DNA of 36,272 nt, from the NCBI GenBank assembly GCA_900544205.1, contig UQUG01000014.1:1-36272 (forward strand), in the 5' to 3' direction. The first letter of the stretch is position 1. Every line of letters begins with the position of its first letter. A program made the position numbers and the translations under genes. Below the pieces are notes generated by a model. The model ran no database searches, had not been told where the DNA came from, and saw nothing but the letters and a program-made list of their open reading frames with translations. Source of the stretch: an uncultured Collinsella sp. GTDB taxonomy: Bacteria; Actinomycetota; Coriobacteriia; Coriobacteriales; Coriobacteriaceae. This document shows positions 8,820 to 15,323 of the stretch, one piece after another.

Positions 8820-8881
8820 CAATCTTGCTCTCTAGCTAATCAAAATTATACTGATTCTTGATTAATTAGAGAGCAAGATTG
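8820..8881 (-). promoter_or_regulatory. Promoter enclosed in a 24-bp inverted repeat upstream of the ATPase gene
   Basis: The arms 8820-8843 and 8858-8881 are inverted repeats matching at 22 of 24 positions, separated by 14 bp. On the minus strand a perfect -10 box TATAAT (8845-8850) lies in the centre, and the inner arm ends at the GGAG ribosome binding site of the ATPase gene. No strong -35 is evident. The layout suits an operator that would block RNA polymerase, or a hairpin at the start of the mRNA. Confidence 0.65.
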
Positions 8882-9025
8882 TGTGTAGCTTGATTAACAC
8901 TTAAGCAAGTTTTTTCACTGTTATTGCTCCGAAGGATATCGAGTGGCTGAGAGGACAACCGAGCTCGAATGCGACTCCCCGAGCAGTCAATTTGGGACGG
9001 GGATATTATGACCACCCTACAAAAG

Positions 9026-9229
9026 TTAGCGCCACGGGTCGGCTTCAAACAGCGGCTCGCGCTCGGGGCGGCGATCGCTGTAGGGATCGTAGCCGTCATC
9101 GTCCTCGTTCTCGGCACGGATGTAGGGGTCGCGCGGCTTGGGCGCCGGCTTGGGAGAAGCCTTCGGTGCGACCGGCGCGGCGGGCGCTGCCTCAGCAACC
9201 GGTGCGTGCGTCTTGTTCTCGTCTTTCAT
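9026..9229 (-). CDS. Small Pro/Ala-rich acidic protein, unknown
   Basis: A 67-residue protein. The N-terminal half is Ala/Pro/Lys-rich, with repeated APxAPxAP and PKPxPKP runs. The C-terminal half is acidic with Asp-Pro-Tyr motifs (RDPYIRAENEDDDGYDPYSD) and ends in DPWR. It is probably disordered. I chose the ATG at 9229 because AAGGAG lies eight bases upstream; a start two codons earlier would leave only two bases of spacing. It follows clpB on the same strand beyond a terminator. The intact frame and good ribosome binding site support a real gene; no function can be given. Confidence 0.6.
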   Translation of the reverse strand: MKDENKTHAPVAEAAPAAPVAPKASPKPAPKPRDPYIRAENEDDDGYDPYSDRRPEREPLFEADPWR

Positions 9230-9283
9230 CTGCATATCTCCTTGCCATGTACTCATGCTCAACATCATCGATTGTCGCACGAA

Positions 9284-9320
9284 AAAGGGCGGCGGACCCG
9301 ATTGGATCCGCCGCCCTTGG
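9284..9320 (-). terminator. Rho-independent terminator of clpB
   Basis: AAGGGCGGCGGA (9285-9296) and TCCGCCGCCCTT (9307-9318) form a perfect 12-bp stem. Read on the minus strand the hairpin runs into TTTTTC, 40-75 nt after the clpB stop. Confidence 0.9.
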
Positions 9321-9359
9321 CGTTTTGCGATGAGGTGCGGTTAAAGCCGGTCCCATAAT

Positions 9360-11987
9360 TTACTCTGCGTCGGGGACCTCGTAGGTGGCCGCCGGCGTGT
9401 TGTCGCACACGACGGTAAAGCCACCGTCCTTGTCGACATCGACCGTCACCTGATCGCCCTCGCGCACCGTGCCGTCGATGATAGCGGCGGCGATGGCATC
9501 CACGACCTCGCGCTGAACCAGACGCTTGAGCGGACGGGCGCCAAAGACCGGGTCCAGGCCGCCCACGGCGAGCATCTGCTTGGCCGCCGGGGTGATGGCA
9601 AGCGTCATGCGCTCCTTGGCCAGACGCGCGCGGACGTCGGCGAGCTGGATGTCGACGATCTTCTCGATCTGCGCCATACCGAGCGGATGGAACACCACGA
9701 TATCGTCGATACGGTTGAGGAACTCGGGGCGGAAGGTCTGAGCCATGGCCGCGTCGACCTGATGGCGCATCTCCTCCTCGTCCTTGCCGGAAAGCTCGGC
9801 GATAGCCTTGGAGCCCACGTTAGACGTCATGATGATGATCGTGTTCTTGAAGGACACCTGACGACCCTGGCCATCGGTCAGACGGCCGTCGTCGAGCACC
9901 TGCAACAGCACGTTGAAGACATCAGGATGAGCCTTCTCCATCTCGTCGAGCAAGATCACGGAATACGGACGACGGCGAACGGCCTCAGTGAGCTGGCCGC
10001 CCTCGTCGTAACCCACGTATCCCGGGGGCGCACCGATCAGACGCTGGACGCTGAACTTCTCCATGTACTCGGACATGTCGATACGCACGAGCGCGCGCTC
10101 GTCGTCGAACAGGCACTCGGCAAGTGCCTTGGCGAGCTCGGTCTTGCCCACGCCGGTGGGGCCCAGGAAGAAGAAGCTGCCGATGGGCTTGTCCGGATCG
10201 GAGAGGCCCGCACGGCTGCGGCGCACAGCCGCGGCGACGGCGGAGACGGCCTCGTCCTGGCCGATGACGCGCTTATGCAGCTCACCCTCCAGGCCCTTCA
10301 GCTTGTCGAGCTCGCCCTGCATCATCTTGGACACGGGCACGCCGGTCCAGGCACTCACGACCTCGGCGATCTCATCGGAGGTCACCTGCTCGTTGAGGCC
10401 CTCGCCGTCCTGCTGCTTTTGCGCCTCGAGCGCAGCCTCGGAATCCTGAATCTGCTGCTGCAAACCAGGAATCACGGAGTAGCGCAGCTCGGACGCACGG
10501 CCCAGGTCGCCGTTGCGCGTCGCGCGCTCCTCTTCGCTTCTGGCCTCGTCGAGCTGGCCCTTGAGCTCCTGCACGTGATCGATGGCGTTCTTCTGGTTGA
10601 GCCAGCCGGCCTTTTGCACGTTGAGCTTTTCTTGGACCTCGGCAATCTCTTGGCGCAGGGCCTCCAGACGCTCTTTGGAGGCGTCGTCGGTCTCCTTCAT
10701 GAGCGCCTGCTCCTCGATCTGCAGCTGGGTGAGCTGACGCGTGGTGGCGTCGATCTCGACCGGCATGCTGTCGAGCTCCATGCGCAGGCGGCTTGCGGCC
10801 TCGTCGACCAGGTCGATGGCCTTGTCGGGCAGGAAGCGGTCGGCGATGTAGCGATCGGAGAGGTCGGCAGCTGCCACGAGCGCGCTATCGGTGATGTGCA
10901 CGCCGTGGAAGATCTCGTACTTCTCCTTGAGGCCACGCAGAATCGAGATGGTGTCCTCGACGGTAGGCTCGCTCACCACAACGGTCTGGAAACGACGGGC
11001 GAGCGCCGCGTCCTTCTCGATGTACTTGCGATACTCGTCGAGCGTGGTCGCGCCGATTGCATGCAGGTCGCCACGGGCGAGCGCCGGCTTGAGGATGTTG
11101 CCGGCGTCCATGGAGCCCTCGGTGGCACCCGCGCCCACGATGGTGTGAAGCTCATCGATGAACAGGATGACCTTGCCTTCGGATTTTTGCACTTCTTTGA
11201 GCACAGCCTTCAAGCGGTCCTCGAACTCGCCGCGGTACTTGGCGCCGGCGACCAGCGCGCTCATGTCGAGCTCGATGAGGTCGCGGTCGCGCAGGGTGCT
11301 CGGCACGTCGCCGGCCACGATACGCTGGGCGATGCCCTCGACGATAGCCGTCTTGCCGACGCCCGGCTCGCCAATGAGCACGGGGTTGTTCTTGGTGCGG
11401 CGGGACAGGACCTGGATGGTACGGCGAATCTCGTCGGTACGACCGATGACCGGATCGAGCTTGCCGGCGCGGGCCAGGTCACAGATATTGCGGCCGTACT
11501 GCTCCAGCGCCTCAAACTGGGTCTTGTCCTCGGCAGACGTCACGCGGTCATCGCCACGCAGCTCTTCGTAGACCTGCTCGATGCGCTCCTTGGTGACGCC
11601 GGCGTCGCGCAACACGCGGCCCGCCTCGCCCTTGTCCTCGGCAAGCGCCATCAGCAGATGCTCAGTCACTACAAAGCTGTCGCCCATCTTGGTGGCCTTC
11701 TTCTCGGCCTTCTCGATGACGCGGACAAGCTCGTTGGACAGGCCCATCTGCTGGCCCTCGCCCGAAACCTTGGGCGCGCGGTCGATGGCGTCCTGTGTGG
11801 AGCGTGCGAGCTGAGCCGGGTCGGCACCGATGCGCTCGATAATCACGGAGATATTGCGCTCGCCGGCACCGAGCAGGGCAGACAGCAGGTGAATCGGCTC
11901 CACCGCGCCGGCCTGCGCATCGGCAGCCGTGCTCATGGCGGTCTGCAGCGCCTCGCGCGACGTCATAGCTAGCTTATCGATTCTCAT
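9360..11987 (-). CDS. clpB: ClpB, ATP-dependent disaggregase
   Basis: ClpB is a hexameric cytoplasmic AAA+ machine that threads aggregated proteins and works with DnaK-DnaJ-GrpE. At 875 residues it has the usual length. An N-terminal Clp repeat domain (about 1-145) is followed by the first AAA+ module with Walker A GEPGVGKT (near 207), the coiled-coil middle domain (about 410-520), and the second module with Walker A GPTGVGKT (near 610). The start at 11987 has GAGAGGTG upstream. A palindrome matching the one before dnaK lies 90 nt upstream (12077-12103), so HspR control is likely. The gene is monocistronic, with its own terminator at 9284-9320. Confidence 0.98.
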   Translation of the reverse strand: MRIDKLAMTSREALQTAMSTAADAQAGAVEPIHLLSALLGAGERNISVIIERIGADPAQLARSTQDAIDRAPKVSGEGQQMGLSNELVRVIEKAEKKATKMGDSFVVTEHLLMALAEDKGEAGRVLRDAGVTKERIEQVYEELRGDDRVTSAEDKTQFEALEQYGRNICDLARAGKLDPVIGRTDEIRRTIQVLSRRTKNNPVLIGEPGVGKTAIVEGIAQRIVAGDVPSTLRDRDLIELDMSALVAGAKYRGEFEDRLKAVLKEVQKSEGKVILFIDELHTIVGAGATEGSMDAGNILKPALARGDLHAIGATTLDEYRKYIEKDAALARRFQTVVVSEPTVEDTISILRGLKEKYEIFHGVHITDSALVAAADLSDRYIADRFLPDKAIDLVDEAASRLRMELDSMPVEIDATTRQLTQLQIEEQALMKETDDASKERLEALRQEIAEVQEKLNVQKAGWLNQKNAIDHVQELKGQLDEARSEEERATRNGDLGRASELRYSVIPGLQQQIQDSEAALEAQKQQDGEGLNEQVTSDEIAEVVSAWTGVPVSKMMQGELDKLKGLEGELHKRVIGQDEAVSAVAAAVRRSRAGLSDPDKPIGSFFFLGPTGVGKTELAKALAECLFDDERALVRIDMSEYMEKFSVQRLIGAPPGYVGYDEGGQLTEAVRRRPYSVILLDEMEKAHPDVFNVLLQVLDDGRLTDGQGRQVSFKNTIIIMTSNVGSKAIAELSGKDEEEMRHQVDAAMAQTFRPEFLNRIDDIVVFHPLGMAQIEKIVDIQLADVRARLAKERMTLAITPAAKQMLAVGGLDPVFGARPLKRLVQREVVDAIAAAIIDGTVREGDQVTVDVDKDGGFTVVCDNTPAATYEVPDAE

Positions 11988-12008
11988 GGAATCACCTCTC
12001 TTGGGGCG

Positions 12009-12026
12009 GCCGCCCTACGGGGCGGC
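12009..12026 (-). promoter_or_regulatory. GC-rich hairpin in the clpB leader
   Basis: GCCGCCC (12009-12015) and GGGCGGC (12020-12026) form a perfect stem with a TACG loop, about ten bases before the clpB Shine-Dalgarno. Comparable hairpins precede hypA, dnaJ, dnaK and trxA. A role in transcript stability or temperature-dependent access is possible but unproven. Confidence 0.4.
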
Positions 12027-12076
12027 TTCACGTTGTTCGAGAAGTATTGTTGCCAGCTTTGTGCGATCTTATACAC

Positions 12077-12103
12077 AAATCTAAGTCTCTATATATAAGA
12101 TTT
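12077..12103. promoter_or_regulatory. HAIR-like operator of clpB (HspR candidate site)
   Basis: AAATCTAAGT, a 7-bp spacer, then TATAAGATTT. Both 10-bp arms are identical to those before dnaK at 22474-22500, while the spacers differ. The arm-7-arm geometry is that of HspR-associated inverted repeats (HAIR), though the arm sequence differs from the Streptomyces consensus. It sits 90 nt upstream of the clpB start at the presumed promoter. Confidence 0.7.
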
Positions 12104-12170
12104 TCTGAGTGATTGATGGATAGGGGGCAGGCGCGCTCACCAGCTGCGGCCTCGTCCCCTTACTATCTCA

Positions 12171-12554
12171 ATCTGTAACATCTAGCGGCCGTTTTTGACC
12201 CCAGATGTTACAGATCGAGATGAAATGTTCAGCAGCTCCCATTTATCTAAATCTGTAACAACTACTCGGCAAATAAGGGTCCACCTGTTACAGATCGAGA
12301 CAAACGGAAAATGCCTGAACCGATAATCTAAATCTGTAACACCAAACCCACTTTTAGCGGCCAAGATGTTACAGATCGAGACAGACAGAAAACCACCACA
12401 AAGAGGACAGGCACCTTTGTGGTGGTCGCGGTCTCTACTCCTTCGCCGAACCCGTGCTTCCCGATTCGGCGTTCCAGGGCATCTCATCCTCGAACAGCCA
12501 TGTACGGGCAGATCCACCATCGCGTGCAGTCTGCGGGTCGGGCAGGCAGGTCTG
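12171..12554. repeat. Exact 384-bp duplication, copy 1
   Basis: The block 12171-12554 is identical base for base to 14125-14508. Its first part is non-coding and has three tandem hairpins, each with ATCTGTAACA and TGTTACAGAT arms, plus a CACAAAG/CTTTGTG hairpin at 12392-12426. Its second part codes for the identical C-termini of the two paralogous genes (12435-13106 and 14389-15078). Identity stops abruptly inside the genes at the codon after 12554. Confidence 0.97.
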
Positions 12555-13106
12555 TTCATAGGCATCCTGAATGCACTGACCCATAAAATCGTTGAGCTCG
12601 GTCTGGTTGCCCTCCATGACATAGGCGACATCGCCGTCCAAGATGTAGATACCCGGCCCCTCATTGCCCTCGTAGCCAGGATCGTACGAAACATCACATA
12701 ACTTAGTGCCATTCGCGGTGTCCAACTCGATGGACGAGCGGCATCCGCCAACCATGTCGTTCGCTTTTGCCCGATAGGATGCATATCCATACCAGCGCTT
12801 AAAGGTTTTGCCCTTGAGCAGCTCGGACGCCCTGTCGATCAGACTAGAATCCGTGGTATAGCGCATAGCCCCAAGCTGAATAAGTGGATAATTACTAATG
12901 CCCAGCGCAGCCGGTTGCTCATCAAAATCAATGGTAATGGTCTCAGGCTTGTCGTCGCCGGTCAGAAGTTCGACAGATTGAGTCACAGGCTTGACCACCG
13001 GCTCCGTCACCGCAGCAGGTAGAAATGCCATACCGACAGCGCCCGCGCCAACCACAGCGATCGCAAGCGCCAAGACAATCAATCCAATACGGGCAAAACG
13101 GCTCAC
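12435..13106 (-). CDS. Membrane-anchored exported protein, paralogue A
   Basis: This protein of about 223 residues is not recognised. A hydrophobic N-terminal segment (about residues 7-33) would anchor or export it; the rest looks extracytoplasmic and has several cysteines. I favour the GTG at 13106, seven bases after GGGGTG; the frame is open back to 13148 and a GTG at 13121 is possible. It is similar along its length to the gene at 14389-15078: shared landmarks include ISNYP, a Phe-Lys-Arg-Trp motif, a YxxGYEG/YxPEY region and an identical C-terminal end after TCLPDPQTARDGG. That identical end lies within the 384-bp duplication. The pair probably arose by duplication and was later homogenised. 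Confidence 0.7.
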   Translation of the reverse strand: MSRFARIGLIVLALAIAVVGAGAVGMAFLPAAVTEPVVKPVTQSVELLTGDDKPETITIDFDEQPAALGISNYPLIQLGAMRYTTDSSLIDRASELLKGKTFKRWYGYASYRAKANDMVGGCRSSIELDTANGTKLCDVSYDPGYEGNEGPGIYILDGDVAYVMEGNQTELNDFMGQCIQDAYEQTCLPDPQTARDGGSARTWLFEDEMPWNAESGSTGSAKE

Positions 13107-13194
13107 GGCAAAACACCCCACAATGCAAACCTTCGCCACCTGCACCAATGATACCGCCAGCTAACACTATTACCAAAAGAAGCCGCGCGCTCCT

Positions 13195-13230
13195 CACCAC
13201 CACAAAGGGGACAGGCACCTTTGTGGCGGT
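13195..13230 (+). repeat. CACAAAG/CTTTGTG hairpin element
   Basis: CCACCACAAAG (13197-13207) pairs, with one mismatch, with CTTTGTGGCGG (13219-13229) around GGGGACAGGCAC-like loop bases. TTTT follows on the plus strand. The same element occurs at 12392-12426, 14065-14095 and 14346-14380, so it is a dispersed repeat. The remainder of 13107-13340 holds the promoter area of the next gene, with no further structure seen. Confidence 0.75.
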
Positions 13231-13340
13231 TTTCGACGCTAACGGTCGACCATCTCGCGCCATGAGATTAAACTTGAATTGTTCTCTGAACATATCCATT
13301 TCTGCCTATCCTCAACAGATCTTTGTCTCGAGGAGCGCAT

Positions 13341-14009
13341 ATGAAGCCGTCTCATTCCACCGGTCGCAACGTCATCGCCATTCTCGCCATACCCATCGCG
13401 ATGTTCTTCTTTATCGTCGTCACGCCCTTTTCCCTTGGTATCGCCTCGCCCTTCGATTTATGCGGAATGGTCGACGCTGGCTCGCGTGCCACCTCGCTCT
13501 CCTTTATCTGCCGCGGTGTTTTCTACGAAGATAGAATTCCCACCGGACTTTGGCAGTCCAAGTTACCGTTGCTCGGCCAGGTCGACGGATGCTCTCCTTA
13601 TTTCTGCCTTGACCCTCAGGCGATGAATTATCTGATCGACGACCAGCCTCTTGACTCCATCACCCTCGCTTACGACTATGCTCCAAACACCGACGAGCGC
13701 CATATGAACCAAGTCCTCGACAAGCTGCTTGGGCAGTGCGGACTCACCGAGGAGGCCGGTCGAACCATCTATAGCGACCGGAAAATAAAGCGAACAGAAC
13801 TCCGCCGTATCGGAAAAATCCAAGGGCGAAGCGGGGCTGCCTACTGGCAGGCCTGGGCGACACGCGACAAGAGCGAATTCGGGCACAGCACCTATACGGT
13901 CACTGTCTACACCAAAGACGGAATTAAGGACAATGTTGACGATTTCGCGTCATCCAAACTCGGCATCCCCAAAACAACCAAGCCCGCCAGCCCAGATGAA
14001 ATCCTGTAG
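13341..14009 (+). CDS. Small exported or membrane-anchored protein, unknown
   Basis: A 222-residue protein that I do not recognise. Residues 8-30 are hydrophobic after a short polar start and form a signal-anchor. The outside part has several cysteines (CGMVD, CRGVF, CSPYFC, CGLTEE) that could form disulphides. ATG at 13341 has GAGGAG eight bases before; an upstream in-frame start lacks a better site. It lies between the two paralogous genes on the opposite strand, inside the repeat-rich region. Its size, topology and an ...AMNYLIDDQPLDSITLAYDY... stretch vaguely recall the neighbours, but I cannot show homology by eye. Confidence 0.65.
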   Translation: MKPSHSTGRNVIAILAIPIAMFFFIVVTPFSLGIASPFDLCGMVDAGSRATSLSFICRGVFYEDRIPTGLWQSKLPLLGQVDGCSPYFCLDPQAMNYLIDDQPLDSITLAYDYAPNTDERHMNQVLDKLLGQCGLTEEAGRTIYSDRKIKRTELRRIGKIQGRSGAAYWQAWATRDKSEFGHSTYTVTVYTKDGIKDNVDDFASSKLGIPKTTKPASPDEIL

Positions 14010-14064
14010 AGACATTCATTAAAATGCTGCCCAGCGATCACAATAACATCGAGCCCGCCCCCAC

Positions 14065-14095
14065 CACCACAAAGGGGACAGGCACCTTTGTGGTG
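14065..14095 (+). repeat. CACAAAG/CTTTGTG hairpin element
   Basis: CACCACAAAG (14065-14074) and CTTTGTGGTG (14086-14095) form a 10-bp stem around an 11-base loop, followed by ATTTTC. It lies 56 nt after the stop of the plus-strand gene and could terminate it. It shares the loop GGGACAGGCAC with the element at 13195. Confidence 0.75.
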
Positions 14096-14119
14096 ATTTT
14101 CGACTCCGGCGCTCATCTG

Positions 14120-14508
14120 TCTCGATCTGTAACATCTAGCGGCCGTTTTTGACCCCAGATGTTACAGATCGAGATGAAATGTTCAGCAGCTCCCATTTAT
14201 CTAAATCTGTAACAACTACTCGGCAAATAAGGGTCCACCTGTTACAGATCGAGACAAACGGAAAATGCCTGAACCGATAATCTAAATCTGTAACACCAAA
14301 CCCACTTTTAGCGGCCAAGATGTTACAGATCGAGACAGACAGAAAACCACCACAAAGAGGACAGGCACCTTTGTGGTGGTCGCGGTCTCTACTCCTTCGC
14401 CGAACCCGTGCTTCCCGATTCGGCGTTCCAGGGCATCTCATCCTCGAACAGCCATGTACGGGCAGATCCACCATCGCGTGCAGTCTGCGGGTCGGGCAGG
14501 CAGGTCTG
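14120..14508. repeat. Exact 384-bp duplication, copy 2, with tandem hairpins
   Basis: Copy 2 of the block at 12171-12554 spans 14125-14508. Here the first hairpin is longer: 18-bp arms at 14120-14137 and 14157-14174 pair perfectly, because the flank reads TCTCG instead of TCTCA. The second and third hairpins and the CACAAAG element (14346-14380) follow, then the 3' end of the gene at 14389-15078. Confidence 0.97.
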
Positions 14509-15078
14509 GTCGTACGCGTCCATCACGCAACGATCCAAAAAATCGATCACCTGCTGCTGGTCGCCTTCAAGAATGTAGGTCACGCCGCCATCTTGGATAT
14601 AGACGCCGTCCCCACCTCCGGCTTTTGCGTATTCCGGATTGTAGTTAACGGTGCGCATCAGTTTGCCATCAGATGAATACAACTTCAGCGTTGTATAGTA
14701 GCCACCGTTCACAAAACCACGTCGGCGCTCATAGGCATCCCAACCGTCCCAGCGTTTGAACGAACGCCCGTTTAGCAAGCCCAGCGCCTGTCGGGACAAC
14801 TTCTCGTCCTTGGTATAGCGAGACGAGCCAAGTTCAATCATGGGGTAGTTGCTTATGCTTAGAATGCCCGGCGTTTCCTCGATATCGAGCGTTATCTCAT
14901 CGGGCTTTGTAACGTCCGAAATCATTTGCCCGGGCATCGATGCAACAAGGGACGCCATCTCGACCGTCTGCTCAACCCCACTCGGCCCATAGAAGATAAG
15001 CGAGCCAAAAAGGACCACGCCCGCAGCAGCGACGACGCAAGCCACCAACAGCAACAAAACAGAAGTGCAACGCTTCAT
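14389..15078 (-). CDS. Membrane-anchored exported protein, paralogue B
   Basis: This 229-residue protein is the paralogue of 12435-13106. A hydrophobic N-terminal segment (about residues 6-32) anchors it, and a Cys4 lies just before the hydrophobic core. Shared landmarks are ISNYPMIELGSSRYT, FKRWDGW, YNPEY and GVYIQDGGVTYILEG, and the last 40 or so residues are identical, being coded within the exact duplication. ATG at 15078 has GGAG six bases upstream. Outside the duplication the two proteins are only moderately similar, so the identical ends point to recent gene conversion. No known domain is visible. Confidence 0.7.
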   Translation of the reverse strand: MKRCTSVLLLLVACVVAAAGVVLFGSLIFYGPSGVEQTVEMASLVASMPGQMISDVTKPDEITLDIEETPGILSISNYPMIELGSSRYTKDEKLSRQALGLLNGRSFKRWDGWDAYERRRGFVNGGYYTTLKLYSSDGKLMRTVNYNPEYAKAGGGDGVYIQDGGVTYILEGDQQQVIDFLDRCVMDAYDQTCLPDPQTARDGGSARTWLFEDEMPWNAESGSTGSAKE

Positions 15079-15240
15079 CTTCAACTCCACAAACGAGAGT
15101 GTCTTGAGCTCACTTTAAAGCGCCAACTTCATACTGTCAATTCTAGATAGCATATGAACAAAGGCGCACTCCCCCATAGAGGAGAGTTGCAACCTCGATT
15201 TTAGCGTCCCTCAAGACCCAACGAGAACGCCCAAACGTAG

Positions 15241-15312
15241 CCCGGGGCTTACCCTTTCCCGAACGCGACCCTCGCGAAGCGCGTGAGCACGAGGGAAAGG
15301 TGTGTCCGGGGC
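15241..15312 (-). other. Structured region after the aconitase-family gene
   Basis: CCTTTCCC (15253-15260) and GGGAAAGG (15293-15300) pair around an inner GCG-rich hairpin. They are flanked by CCCCGGG/CCGGGGC-like runs (15241-15247, 15306-15312). It lies just after the stop codon of the minus-strand gene. It may act as a terminator or belong to the local palindromic repeats; no U-run is present. The rest of 15079-15240 shows nothing clear. Confidence 0.4.
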
Positions 15313-15323
15313 GTACAGCAACG

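Noticed and set aside
9687..11972. A 761-codon open frame on the plus strand opposite clpB
   Set aside because: It is the antisense shadow of clpB, caused by high GC codon bias; the protein is low in complexity and resembles no family.
12182..12790. A minus-strand frame crossing the hairpin region and the paralogue A gene in another frame
   Set aside because: It translates the non-coding hairpins and has no ribosome binding site; part of it recurs only because of the duplication.
12171..14345. CRISPR array, because of the repeated ATCTGTAACA units
   Set aside because: The units are inverted pairs with irregular spacing and only three per block, there are no unique spacers of even length, and no cas genes are near.
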